Below, one piece after another: positions 49,843 through 60,200 of a stretch of DNA of 64,000 nt. Each line of letters opens with the position of its first letter. Positions within the stretch are counted from its first letter, which is position 1. The notes under the pieces are model-generated. The model was given only the letters and a program-made list of their open reading frames with translations, made no database searches and was not told the origin of the DNA. This DNA comes from CAVRXZ01 sp963773035. Its GTDB lineage: Bacteria > Acidobacteriota > Vicinamibacteria > Vicinamibacterales > CAVVIG01. Both the position numbers and the translations under genes were made by a program. Location of the stretch: positions 62,001 through 126,000 of the forward strand of contig CAVYZX010000037.1 in NCBI GenBank assembly GCA_963773035.1, read 5' to 3'.

Positions 49843-51171
49843 TTGCGAGCTTTCCTCGAGAAGCGTTTCCAACTGACCGCTCACGGCACGACTGTACGAA
49901 CTGAGATGGTCGCGGGCCTGACGACATTCCTGACCATGGCCTACATCATCTTCGTCCAACCGGCCGTGCTCGGCGCCGCCGGCATGGACTTCGGAGCGGT
50001 TCTGGCGGCGACATGTCTGTCGACTGCGTTCGCGACCGCGCTGATGGCGTTCCTGGCAAACTATCCGATCGCCGTTGCCCCGGCGATGGGCCATAACTTC
50101 TTTTTTGCCTACTCCGTTGTCGTCGGCATGAAGGTGCCGTGGCAGATAGCGCTCGGCGCCGTGGCGCTGGCAGGGCTGACCTTCATTCTCGCGGCCGGCT
50201 TTGGCTTCCGCGAGCGTCTCATCACCGCAATTCCTTCTTCTATCAAACACGCGATCGCAGCCGGCATCGGCTTGCTCATTGCGATGGTGGGCCTCCAATG
50301 GGCGGGTCTTGTCGTTGCCGCACCGGGCACCCTCGTGACGCTTGGGGATTTGCACAATCGGTCGACGCTGCTGGCTCTCACAGGGCTCGCAGCCACAGCG
50401 GTGATGATGGCGCGCCGGGTTCCGGGCGCCCTGCTCTGGGGCATCGTCATCAGCGCGGGCATGGGCTTGCCGTTGGGAATCGTGCGGTATCAGGGGTTGG
50501 CAAGCCGACCGCCATCACTCACCCCGACGCTCCTGCAGCTCGACCTTGCCGGGGTCGTTGCTCCCGGGATGCTCGCCGTCGTGTCCGTGTTTTTCCTTCT
50601 TGCGCTGTTCGATTCGGTCGGCACCCTGGTCGGGGTTGGTGGACAGGCAGGGTTGATGCGCGACGGGACGCTTCCGCGCGCCCGTCAGGCACTGCTGGCG
50701 GACGCGATTGGGACCGTGGTGGGGGCTGCGCTTGGCACCTCGACCGTCACCGCGTACATCGAGAGCGGGGCCGGCGTGGCTGCTGGAGGCCGGACGGGGC
50801 TCACCAGCCTCGTGACCGCTACGATGTTCCTGCTCTCCCTCTTCTTCTATCCGCTCGTCCGAATGATTGGCGGCGGCCATGCCGTCGGCGGCTCGACGCT
50901 CTACCCGGTCATCGCTCCGCCGCTCATCCTGGTCGGGACGATGATGATGAAGGGGCTGAGAGAGATCGAGTGGAACGATCCAACCGAGGCGATTCCTGCG
51001 TTTCTCACCGTCATCATGATGCCGCTTGCTGTCAGCATCACAGACGGCATCGCATTCGGCCTCATCGCTTACGCCATGCTGAAGCTTTCCGTCGGCAGGG
51101 GGCGTGAGGTTCAACCGCTGATCTACATTTTCGCCGCGCTGTTTCTCGCCCGTTACCTGTTTCTTCGTTAG
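49843..51171 (+). CDS. NCS2-family purine permease (AzgA-like)
   Basis: The protein has 442 residues from TTG 49843, 14 nt after the upstream stop; this gives LRAFLEKRFQLTAHGTTVRTE, matching the N-terminus of the family. No ATG is available nearby. Marks: AGLTTFLTMAYIIFVQPAVL, VAPAMGHNFFFAY, IPSSIKHAIAAGIG, FFLLALFDSVGTLVGVGGQA, GTSTVTAYIESGAGVAAGGR. About 12-14 membrane segments. The AzgA branch imports adenine, guanine or hypoxanthine. The PAMGxN motif usually reads PGMGLN, so selectivity could differ. Possibly in the same transcript as the permease upstream. Confidence 0.86.
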   Translation: MRAFLEKRFQLTAHGTTVRTEMVAGLTTFLTMAYIIFVQPAVLGAAGMDFGAVLAATCLSTAFATALMAFLANYPIAVAPAMGHNFFFAYSVVVGMKVPWQIALGAVALAGLTFILAAGFGFRERLITAIPSSIKHAIAAGIGLLIAMVGLQWAGLVVAAPGTLVTLGDLHNRSTLLALTGLAATAVMMARRVPGALLWGIVISAGMGLPLGIVRYQGLASRPPSLTPTLLQLDLAGVVAPGMLAVVSVFFLLALFDSVGTLVGVGGQAGLMRDGTLPRARQALLADAIGTVVGAALGTSTVTAYIESGAGVAAGGRTGLTSLVTATMFLLSLFFYPLVRMIGGGHAVGGSTLYPVIAPPLILVGTMMMKGLREIEWNDPTEAIPAFLTVIMMPLAVSITDGIAFGLIAYAMLKLSVGRGREVQPLIYIFAALFLARYLFLR

Positions 51172-51253
51172 CAATCATCCGCGCGCGTCGGGTCAGAGGG
51201 CGCCCCTGTGCTGGTAGTCATGCCGGTCATGGTGGTCAGTAGTGGTCGCGTGC

Positions 51254-51282
51254 GTGAGACCTGTCGGGAAGAATGCTATGAT
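51254..51282 (+). promoter_or_regulatory. Candidate sigma70-type promoter for the DksA-like gene
   Basis: GTGAGA (51254-51259) is separated by 17 nt from TATGAT (51277-51282). Each matches 4-5 of 6 consensus bases. It lies 42 nt upstream of GTG 51324. Confidence 0.45.
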
Positions 51283-51323
51283 GCAATGTTGTCTCGACCA
51301 GAATGGACCCAGGAGGGGCAGGA

Positions 51324-51671
51324 GTGTCAAGCGACATGGACGTTCAGCAGTACAAAGACGCGTTGCTTAGAAAGCGCGGCGAGATCGTCGGCACCGGAGG
51401 CATCAAGCCGTTGCAGGCTTCGATGGAGACTAACACGCGCCAGGGCGACATGGCGGATCAAGCGAGCGGGAACAACGAAGTTCATATTCAGCTCAGGTTG
51501 AAACAGACCGATGCGAAGATTCTGCAAGCCATCGAGGAGGCGCTTCGACGCATTGAAAAAGGTACCTACGGTGTGTGCCGCGACTGCGGCGAACCCATTG
51601 CCGAGGCGCGTTTGGCAGCGATTCCCTGGACGAGGGTCTGCATCGCCTGCAAGGAAAAGCAGAACTCGTGA
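51324..51671 (+). CDS. DksA/TraR-type C4 zinc-finger protein
   Basis: The protein has 115 residues from GTG 51324, chosen because AGGAGG (51311-51316) lies 7 nt before it; an ATG at 51303 would overlap that site, and ATG 51336 is another option. The C-terminal zinc finger is CRDCGEPI with a later CIACK, typical of DksA-related proteins. The preceding helical region (LQAIEEALRRIEKGTYGVC) is the expected coiled coil. Such proteins bind RNA polymerase and act with ppGpp, or serve as general stress regulators. Its stop overlaps the next start (GTGA). Confidence 0.85.
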   Translation: MSSDMDVQQYKDALLRKRGEIVGTGGIKPLQASMETNTRQGDMADQASGNNEVHIQLRLKQTDAKILQAIEEALRRIEKGTYGVCRDCGEPIAEARLAAIPWTRVCIACKEKQNS

Positions 51672-52153
51672 GTGGCCTGCTCCTGTTGCTGCAGGAATTT
51701 CACCGCGAGAAGCTGGCGATGCTGCTGCGACATCAGGCGTCGGCGAGGCTCGTCAGTCAATACGACTTCAACAACACCTACCAGTACATCGTCGCCCGAG
51801 AGGAGGCGCAGCTTTCATGGCTGGCGCAGGCAATCCGGGAGTTGAATGGCAACGCCCTCGATACAGCCGACTCGGGGAGGACCATAACGGGCAAAGGGCA
51901 AGACGCTGCGCGGGCGGTGATCGAAGGCGATGCCAGCGACGCGCACGCTTTCGTCGACCGGTGGAGTCCACGCGTTGATGCAATGAGCAACGCTCGTCAT
52001 CGCGGAATGTTGCGCGTCATTCTGGGCGAGACCCTCGAACAGAAACGCTTCTTCGAGCAGGCATTGGCGGGGCGGACCGACCTCCTCGGCCGGCGGGCCG
52101 ATCAGCCCGAGGCGGCGAGGGGCGAGGTGTTACCGAACAGGTGGATTGAATAG
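51668..52153 (+). CDS. Unknown protein coupled to the DksA-like gene
   Basis: The protein has 161 residues from GTG 51668, which overlaps the zinc-finger gene stop by 4 nt. It is alpha-helical in appearance (LLLLLQEFHREKLAMLLRHQ, YIVAREEAQLSWLAQAIREL, MLRVILGETLEQKRFFEQAL) with His and Glu residues placed as in ferritin-like bundles (EFHREK, EEAQ, GETLEQKR), but I cannot assign a family. No export signal. Translational coupling suggests action with, or co-regulation by, the DksA-like protein. Confidence 0.65.
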   Translation: MSGLLLLLQEFHREKLAMLLRHQASARLVSQYDFNNTYQYIVAREEAQLSWLAQAIRELNGNALDTADSGRTITGKGQDAARAVIEGDASDAHAFVDRWSPRVDAMSNARHRGMLRVILGETLEQKRFFEQALAGRTDLLGRRADQPEAARGEVLPNRWIE

Positions 52154-52183
52154 CGCTCCGATAACGTTTCAGGCCTTTCTCCG

Positions 52184-52642
52184 ATGGCAACACGGGTCGC
52201 CATCGCCCTGGGCAGCAACCTCGGCGATCGCCGCGCGCATCTCGACTATGCTGTTTCCCGGCTGGACGGGCTCCTCGACGGCATCCAGGTTTCTTCGTAC
52301 ATCGAAACCGCTCCTGTTGGCGTTCCCGGACATCAAGGGCCGTTCCTGAACGCAGCGGTCGTCGGGGACACGGTCCTGCCAGCTCGAGCGTTGTTGACGC
52401 AATTACTGGCAATCGAAGCCGATCGCGGGCGCGAGCGGCCGTTTGCCGGCGCTGCCCGGACGCTCGACCTCGATCTGGTGCTCTTTGGGAACCAGGTTAT
52501 CGAGGAAACCGGATTGATTGTTCCGCATCCGCGTTTTCGCGAGCGAGTGTTCGTCCTGGAACCGCTCGCTGGGATCGCTCCTGAAATGATCGATCCTGTC
52601 ACGGGAGAGACGGTGGCGAAGTTGCTGAAGGCACTCAACTAA
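52184..52642 (+). CDS. folK: 2-amino-4-hydroxy-6-hydroxymethyldihydropteridine diphosphokinase
   Basis: The protein has 152 residues, close to the usual 155-165. Marks: ALGSNLGDRRAHLDYAV at the start, ETAPVGVPGHQGPFLNAAV, RTLDLDLVLFG (the metal-binding DxD) and PHPRFRERVFVLEPL. It transfers pyrophosphate from ATP to hydroxymethyldihydropterin in folate synthesis, in the cytoplasm. No other folate gene is adjacent. It converges with the efflux operon, whose last gene ends 30 nt downstream. Confidence 0.93.
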   Translation: MATRVAIALGSNLGDRRAHLDYAVSRLDGLLDGIQVSSYIETAPVGVPGHQGPFLNAAVVGDTVLPARALLTQLLAIEADRGRERPFAGAARTLDLDLVLFGNQVIEETGLIVPHPRFRERVFVLEPLAGIAPEMIDPVTGETVAKLLKALN

Positions 52643-52672
52643 CTCCACCCTGCCGACTGCTTCTCTGCAGTT

Positions 52673-55600
52673 TCAGACCTCTGCAGGCTTTTCCCCACGA
52701 CCCGTTCGCTGATGCCAGAGACGGCGCAGAGTGGCGATGGGACTCCACTCGCGCAGGTCGTCGAAATAGGAATAGACGACGGGCGTGACGAGGAGGGTCA
52801 GCAGGAGGCAGAGCACCTGACCTCCGAGGATCGTGATGGCCATCGAGGCACGCGATCCGGCGCCGGCGCCGCGACCCAGGGCGATCGGAATCATGCCCGC
52901 AATGATCGCGATGGTCGTCATCAGGATCGGCCGCAGTCGGACATGGTTGGCGACAATCAGGGCTTCGTGCCGTTCCATGCCCTGAGCGCGCAGCGTGTTC
53001 GTGTAGTCGACCTGGAGAATCGAGTTCTTCTTCACGATGCCGAACAACATCATCAATCCGATGGCGCTGTACACGTTGATCGTCATGCCAAACGCCATCA
53101 AGGCGAGCAGGCCCGCTGGCAGGCTGAGCGGCAGGGAAGTCATGATCGTCAATGGATGGACGAAGCTGTTGAATTGCGAGGCCAGCACCATGTAGATGAA
53201 CGCCACGGCGAGCACGATTGCGATCATGAAGTTACTCGACGCTTCGTTCAGCGCTCGGGCGCTGCCGCCAAACACCGCTTGATAGCCCGCCTTGAGGTGC
53301 AGTTCGTCAACCTTCACGCGAGCGGCCGACAGCACTTCGCCCAGAGGCACTCGATCGATGTTGGCAAAGATCGATATTTGACGCTGGCGGTTATACCGTT
53401 GAATCTCAGCAGGCCCCCGCTCGCCGCGGAGGACCGCGACGTCGCTGACCTTGACGATCTTGTTTGGCCCCGCGGGGATCAGCAAATCCCCCATCAGGGC
53501 TGGATTGTTCCGGTACGCCTCGTCGAGGCGCAGCCGTACGACGATCTGATCGTCGCCATCCTTGAACTCGGAAATCTCCTCGCCGCCAATCAACGTGCGC
53601 AGATTCGTGGCCAACGAGTCGATGTTCACACCCAGATCGGCCGCACGGGCGCGATCGACCGTGACCTGCAGTTCAGGCTGGGTCGGCTCGAAATTCGAAT
53701 CGACGTCCACGACGCCATTGATCGTGCGAATCTTGTCGATCAGCTGGGTCGTGTATACCTGGAGTTGTTCGATATCAGGCCCCTGAATGAGGATCTGCAG
53801 CCGGTTTGAACCGCCGCCGCCGCCGCCGCCCTGATAGTTGCCGCCTCCACCGCCGCCCCATCCGCCAGTCGAGGCGCCCGAAATATCCGTTCCGCCGTTC
53901 ACTCGGATTCTGGCGCCCTGATACTTCCGGAGCATCGCGCGAACACGCCGCATCATCTCCTGCTGCGAGATATCGCGCTCTTCGAGCGGCGTCATCGTGA
54001 TGTTGAAGTTGGCGTTGCCAGTGCCGACGAACTGTTGTACGCGACTCAAATGCGGAAGCGCCAGGATCTCCTGTTCGATCGGCTTGGCGAATTCTTCTGT
54101 GCGCGGGTAGCTTGTGCCTCTCGGCAAGCGGACGTTTACCGTGAACTCGCCCTGATCGTCGTCCGGCACCAGTTCCTTGCCGACGTAGGGGTAGAGAAAA
54201 GCGGCCGACACGACGACGGCGCCAGCAATGCCCAGCATCAAAGCGCGGTGGTGAAGCGACCAGGTCAGCATCCTGCCGTAAACGGCGTCCAACTTGGCGT
54301 AGAAGCCACTCGATTTGGTCGTGGAGTGATCCGATTTGGTGTCCTCTTTCTTCAGCCAGATCGCACAGAGTGCTGGTGTGAGTGTGAAGGAGATGAACAT
54401 CGAAATCAGAATCGCCGCCGCCGAGGTAATTCCGAAGCTATAGAAGTAGCGCCCAATCTGGCCGGTCATGAACGCCACCGGCACGAAGATGACGACCAGG
54501 GAAAGGGTGGTCGCCATGACCGCGAGTCCGATTTCTGCGGTCGCGTCAGCTGCCGCTTCCTTCGGCGTCAGGCCCTTTTCTTCGACATACCTGAAGATGT
54601 TCTCGAGGACGACGATGGCATCGTCGATGACGATGCCGGTGGCGAGAGACAAGGCCAGCATGGTCATGTTGTTCAGCGTGAAGCCGAACATTCTCATGAT
54701 CGTGAAAGTACCGATGATCGAGGTCGGCACGGCCAATGCGGCAATGAAAGTCACGCGCAGGTTGCGAATGAAGAAAAAGACCACCACGCTGGCGAGCAGG
54801 CCGCCGAGAATCAGGTGGAGCCGGATCTCCTCGAACGATCGGCGGATGAAGCGGGACTGGTCGTTGCCGATGCTGATCTGAAGATCCTGCGGCAGCGAAG
54901 CCTGAATCTGCTGCAGCTTGTTCACGACGCGGTCGACCACCTCGACGGTATTGGTCCCCGATTGCTTGCGAACCTGGAGACCGACCGAGGCCACGCCATT
55001 CAGCTTGTTCGCGCCGCGCACCTCCTGGATGCCGTCCACCACGCGACCGATGTCGCCAAACGTGATCACCGACCCCTCGCGATAAGCAAGGACGATGCGA
55101 TTGAAGTCCTCGACATTCTTGATTCGGCCCAAGGTGCGAAGCGCGACCTCGGACGGCCCGGATACGAAATTGCCGCCGGGCACTTCCACGTTCTGTCGCT
55201 CGATCGCTGTCCGCACCTGCTCGACGGTCAAGCCGTAGGCGTTGAGGCGGTCGGCGTTGAGAAGTAGTTGGACCTCGCGGCGCCGCTCGCCTTGGAGACT
55301 GATGGCGCCGACATCCTTCAGTGTTTCGAGCACCTGCTTGATCTGCTTGTCGGCGATGTCGGTAATCTCTTTCTGAGAGCGGGGCCCGTACACGTTGAAC
55401 TGCAGAATCGGCGCCGCGTCCGGATCCTGTTTCTGAATCTGCGGCGGCCGAGCGTCACGTGGAAATTGGGCGACGATCGTGGCGACCTTGTCGCGAACGT
55501 CTTGGGTCGCAGCCTCGATTTCACGCTCGAGCGTGAAGGTGATGTTGACACTCGAACCGTTCTGCTGGGAGTTCGCCCGCAGTTCGTCGATGCCGCTGAT

Positions 55601-55819
55601 GGTGTTGACGACTTCCTCGACGCGCTTGGTGATCTGGGTCTCGACTTCCTCGGCACTGGCGCCCGGGAGCTGGACCTGCACGTTCACCACCGGCTGGTCG
55701 GTCTTCGGCATCAAGTCCAGGCCGAGATCCTTGTAGGAGAACGAACCCAGTACGATGAGCGCCGTCGTCATCATGATGGCGAAGACGGGCCGCTTGACGC
55801 TGACTTCCGCTAGCTTCAT
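52673..55819 (-). CDS. RND efflux pump (HAE1/AcrB-like), last gene of the efflux operon
   Basis: The protein has 1048 residues, the normal RND length. N-terminus MKLAEVSVKRPVFAIMMTTA, porter PN1 with QPVVNVQVQLPGASAEEVE, transmembrane helix 4 with the proton-relay Asp pair in GIVIDDAIVVLEN, and a C-terminal helix bundle (ATLRRLWHQRTGRGEKPAEV end). An unusual Gly-rich insert (SGASTGGWGGGGGG ... YQGGGGGGGSN) lies near residue 660-690 in the porter domain. It exports hydrophobic compounds from the periplasm by proton exchange, with the adaptor encoded just upstream. Its start overlaps the adaptor stop (ATGA). Confidence 0.92.
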   Translation of the reverse strand: MKLAEVSVKRPVFAIMMTTALIVLGSFSYKDLGLDLMPKTDQPVVNVQVQLPGASAEEVETQITKRVEEVVNTISGIDELRANSQQNGSSVNITFTLEREIEAATQDVRDKVATIVAQFPRDARPPQIQKQDPDAAPILQFNVYGPRSQKEITDIADKQIKQVLETLKDVGAISLQGERRREVQLLLNADRLNAYGLTVEQVRTAIERQNVEVPGGNFVSGPSEVALRTLGRIKNVEDFNRIVLAYREGSVITFGDIGRVVDGIQEVRGANKLNGVASVGLQVRKQSGTNTVEVVDRVVNKLQQIQASLPQDLQISIGNDQSRFIRRSFEEIRLHLILGGLLASVVVFFFIRNLRVTFIAALAVPTSIIGTFTIMRMFGFTLNNMTMLALSLATGIVIDDAIVVLENIFRYVEEKGLTPKEAAADATAEIGLAVMATTLSLVVIFVPVAFMTGQIGRYFYSFGITSAAAILISMFISFTLTPALCAIWLKKEDTKSDHSTTKSSGFYAKLDAVYGRMLTWSLHHRALMLGIAGAVVVSAAFLYPYVGKELVPDDDQGEFTVNVRLPRGTSYPRTEEFAKPIEQEILALPHLSRVQQFVGTGNANFNITMTPLEERDISQQEMMRRVRAMLRKYQGARIRVNGGTDISGASTGGWGGGGGGNYQGGGGGGGSNRLQILIQGPDIEQLQVYTTQLIDKIRTINGVVDVDSNFEPTQPELQVTVDRARAADLGVNIDSLATNLRTLIGGEEISEFKDGDDQIVVRLRLDEAYRNNPALMGDLLIPAGPNKIVKVSDVAVLRGERGPAEIQRYNRQRQISIFANIDRVPLGEVLSAARVKVDELHLKAGYQAVFGGSARALNEASSNFMIAIVLAVAFIYMVLASQFNSFVHPLTIMTSLPLSLPAGLLALMAFGMTINVYSAIGLMMLFGIVKKNSILQVDYTNTLRAQGMERHEALIVANHVRLRPILMTTIAIIAGMIPIALGRGAGAGSRASMAITILGGQVLCLLLTLLVTPVVYSYFDDLREWSPIATLRRLWHQRTGRGEKPAEV

Positions 55820-57172
55820 TGGCTGGCTCCTTCACGACCACGGCCCTGGCCGCCACGACGGCCGTTTGCGCCATTGCCGCGTCCCTCGGGCTCGTCACCG
55901 CCCTGGCCGGTCTGCACGCTCGTTCCCGTCGCGAGCTGATTGACGTTGCTCGTCGCCACGATCTCGTCGCCTTTCAAGCCTTCTACGATTTCAACGACCG
56001 TGCCCTTGCGCGCTCCGAGCGTGACCTGCTGCTGACGCGCCTTGCCATTCTCGATCACGTAAACCGTGGACACGCCGGCCATCGTCGATATGGCGTCGTC
56101 TGGCGCAGCCAACACATTCTCGTCCACGCGTGTGAGCACCGTGCCTTTGGCGAAAAATCCGGGCTTCAGCGTCCGATCGGCATTGTCCACCAGGACTTCA
56201 ACGGGGAAACGTACGGGTCGCCTGATCGACTGCGGGGCTGACATACGCCACTTTCCCGTGAAATGGCTTTTCGCCGAACGCTTCGACGACGAAGTCCACC
56301 GACTGGCCGGCTTTGATGACGCCAGCGTTCTTTTCCTGAATCGCGGTTTTCAACTTCAGCGGATTCATCTGCACGATGGTCGCGACCGGCGTATTCTCGC
56401 GGATGAATTCCCCCGGCTGTACCAGGCGTTCAGCGACCGATCCGGAAACCGGAGCGCGAACGTTTGCGTCGTTGAGCTTCTTTTGCGCGAGCTCATAAGA
56501 GGCTCGACGATCTTGAAGGCTGGCTTTGAGGCTGCGGACATTGTCGATAGCCGCCTGGTAGTTCGCCTCCGCGACCTTGAGGCGCGTTTCGGCGGTCTCA
56601 CGATCGACCTGCGACAGCAGGCCTCGCCCGCTCAGTTGTTGGGCGCGGGCGAAAGCGGCACGGGCGTCATCTCGGTTGGCAATTGCTTGCTGCACAGAGG
56701 CGATCTGCTCGTCCGACGGAGGCTGCTTGTCCTGCGTGCGATCGATGCCAAGTTGTGCTTCGACCTGGCGAAGCGCACTTTCTGCCCGCTCCAAGGCGAG
56801 AGTCAGCTCGCGAGGCTCGATACGCACGAGGGGGTCTCCCACACGCACTTCGGTGCCCAACTGCACAGGCACGTCGCGGACGATCCCGGCGACCTCACTG
56901 CTTACACGAGCCTGATCGGGGGATACGAGCGTCCCGGAAAGTTCGACGCGTCGTTCCAGGCTGATGTGCTGGAGTGTCGTTGATTCAACGCGGACCGCAG
57001 GGCCACCGCCGCGGCCGCCGCGTCCCCCCCGTCCTCCAAGACCGTTCGCCTCGCCGGAACCGTTACAAGCTGCCAGAAGGATGCTCGAGGCAAGCAGGGC
57101 AGGAACCGAGTGCGTCAGCCGCACTCGAATCCGCTGTCGGCCCGGGCCAATCTTCTTCACGTAGTTGGACAT
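55816..57172 (-). pseudogene. RND periplasmic adaptor (membrane fusion protein) with a frameshift
   Basis: The start at ATG 57172 (AGGG upstream) opens a lipoprotein signal (LLASSILLAAC; lipobox LAAC) and a Gly-rich linker. The adaptor body follows (GTLVSPDQARVSSEVAGIVR, coiled-coil about 120-210, NVRAPVSGSVAERLVQPG, FHGKVAYVSPAVDQATRT). At FPR the frame ends by TGA; the next frame continues FPVEVLVDNADRTLKPGFFA to 55816. One extra base in the GGGGAAA run at 56203-56209 explains it; without it the protein has 451 residues. The whole sequence otherwise looks functional. It lies between two RND pumps and serves the downstream one. Confidence 0.83.
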
Positions 57173-57204
57173 TCCCATCCCTGACTGAAGTCGCCTCACC
57201 TTGC

Positions 57205-60200
57205 TTACCGCAGCGCCAGCGGTTCCTCGGAGGCTCCGTACGCGCCATGCGCCGCTTCCGACGACCGCCGCCTGGCCAGCCACATCCGCGCACCTTCGAT
57301 GTACACGTAATAGACCGGTGTGATGTAGAGCGTCAGCAATTGCGAGACGAGCAAGCCGCCCACCACCGCCAGGCCGAGCGGTTGCCGCGACTCGGCACCA
57401 GCTCCCCATCCCAATGCGATCGGCAGGGTGCCAACGAGCGCCGCCATGGTCGTCATCATGATCGGCCGGAAACGCACGAGACACGCTTCGTGAATCGCTT
57501 CCATGGGCGATTTGCCATGCTGCCGCTGCGCCTCGACCGCGAAATCGACCATCATGATTCCGTTCTTCTTCACGAGGCCGACCAGCATGATCACGCCGAC
57601 GAACGCGTACAGGTTCAACTCGGTCTTGAAGAGCAGCAGCGTGAGCAACGCGCCGAGGCCGGCAGAGGGAAGTCCGGAAAGAATCGTGAGCGGGTGGGTG
57701 AAGCTCTCATACAGCACCCCAAGCACGATGTAGATGACGACGATGGCCATCAACAGGATCAGACCGAGGCCCTGCAGCGAATCTTGGAACGCCTGCGCTG
57801 TTCCCTGGAAACTCGTGCTGATGGTCGAGGGCAGTGTTTGCGCGGCCAGCGATTGCACTGCCGACACGGCGTCGCCCAAGGCGAGGCCCGGCTTCAAGTT
57901 GAAAGAGATGGTGACGGACGGTAGCTGGCCGGTGTGGCTGACCGAGTAGGGGCCGACCTCCATCTTCAATCGAGCGACCGACTCGAGTGGGATCAGACGG
58001 CCGGTGTTGGAGCGCACGTACAGCTGCGACATGGCAGCTGGATCGGTTTGAAATTCGGGCGCCACCTGGAGAATCACCTGGTACTGATTGTTCGGCGCAA
58101 AAATTTGCGAGACCTGGCGCGTCCCATAGGCGTTATAGAGCGCGGTCTCGACCTGGTTCGCGGTCAGGCCGAGCGTCGAGACCCTGTCGCGGTCCATCTC
58201 GACCGTCACTTGCGGATTCCTGAGCAGCAGGTCGCTGCTGACATCCTCGAGCCCGGGGTACTGACGGATTTTTTCCTCGAGGATGGGCGCCCACTTGTAG
58301 AGCTCGTCGGTGTCGGTATCCTGAAGCGTGAACTGGTAGAGTCCTCGTGAGCCGCCGCCCGTTCCGCCGAGGTTGATGGGCGGCTGATTGGTCATGAAGA
58401 CGCGGATGCCGGGAATCTGCGCCATTGTCGGCCGCAGTTCAGCGATCTTCTGATCGACCGACATTTGCCGCTCTGAGCGCGGCTTGAGCTCGGCCCAGAT
58501 GCGGCCGCTGTTCAAGGCACCGCCGAAATTACCGATCGCCCCTACGTTGACCATCGTGGATGCGACGTCAGGGTCTTTCGCCACGATGTCGGCAACCTGT
58601 GTCTGGTGGCGCACCATCTCCGGATAGCTGATGCCTTGCATCGCTTCGGTGTTGATTTGAAACCGGCCCTGATCTTCGCTGGGTAAGAACCCCTTCGGCA
58701 CCAGTCCAAACAGATAGCCGGTAGCGAACAGCAGAGCCACTGAGGCGATCGCCGTGACTCCCTTGAAGCGGAGGCTCAATCTCAGCGTGCGGTCGTACAC
58801 CCACAGCCACCCCTGGAACATCCGCTCGAACGCGTTGTAGAGCCATCCGTGACGCTGCGCATGCGGCGGTCTCAGGAACCGGCTGCACAGCATCGGCGTG
58901 AGACTGATCGACACGAAGCCCGACACAAGAATGGCCACGCCGATGGTCACGGCGAATTCGTGCAGTAACCGGCCCACCACGCCGCCCATGAACAACACCG
59001 GGATGAACACTGCGGCGAGTGAAGCGGTCATCGACACGATGGTGAAGGCAATCTCCTTCGAGCCGTCGAAGGCCGCCTCCATCGGAGGCTTACCCATCTC
59101 CATGTGACGGACGACGTTTTCCAGCATGACGATCGCGTCGTCGACCACGAAGCCTACCGAGAGCGTGAGGGCCATCAGAGAGAGATTGTCGAGGCTGTAC
59201 CCAAGGAGGTACATGACAGAAAACGTCCCGACCAGCGAGCCTGGGAGCGCAAGGCTGGGAATCAGCGTCGCCGACAGGTTGCGCAAGAACATGAAGATCA
59301 CGAGGACAACGAGGCCGATCGTGATGAGGAGCGTCACTTTGACGTCGTGAACCGACTGGCGAATGGAGATCGAGCGATCCATCCGCGTATCGATGTTGAT
59401 GGAGGCCGGGATCTGCTCACGGAACGTCGGCAACAGTGCGTTGATTCTGTCCACCACTTCGACGACGTTGGTGCCCGGCTGCTTCTTGACGGCCAGCATG
59501 ATGGCGCGCTGACCCTGCCGCCAGCTGGCGGACTTGTCGTTTTCCACGCCGTCGTACACGTGCGCGACTTCCTCGAGGCGCACGGGATTCCCGTTGCGGT
59601 ACGCGATGATGGTCGGCCCATACGCCGCCGCCCGGAGAAGCTGCCCGTTGGATTGCACGACGAACGTCTTCTCACCATAGATGTTGCCGGTGGGGAGGTT
59701 GACGTTGGCGTTCGATATCGAGTTGGCGACTTCATCGATGCCGATGGAGCGGGCGGCGAGCTGGCGCGGGTCGACATCGATGCGCACCGCGTACTTCTGC
59801 GAGCCGAACACGTCCACTTGTGCAACCCCGGTCACCATCGAAATACGCTGGGCAATGGTCTGTTGCCCGTACTCGTCCAGGACTGAAAGCGGCACCGTGT
59901 TGGATGAGAGAACAAGAATGATGACCGACTGGTCGCTCGGGTTCGCCTTCTGATAGGAAGGCGGCGCAGGCATCTGAGGTGGGAGCTGGCGAGACGCGCG
60001 CCCGATCATCGATTGAACGTCCTGGGCCGCCGCATCGATGTTCCGGCTCAAGTCGAACTGCAGCGTGATGTTCGTACTGCCTTGCGAGCTCGTCGAGTTG
60101 ATGTTGGTGAGCCCCGCAATCGATGCGAACTGCTTTTCGAGGGGCAACGCCACGGACGAAGCCATCGTTTCCGGGCTCGCGCCAGGTAGGCTTGCATTCA

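Noticed and set aside
52712..55267. Long plus-strand frames opposite the RND pump
   Set aside because: They are shadows of the conserved pump gene, rich in Arg, His, Asp and Gln with no domain.
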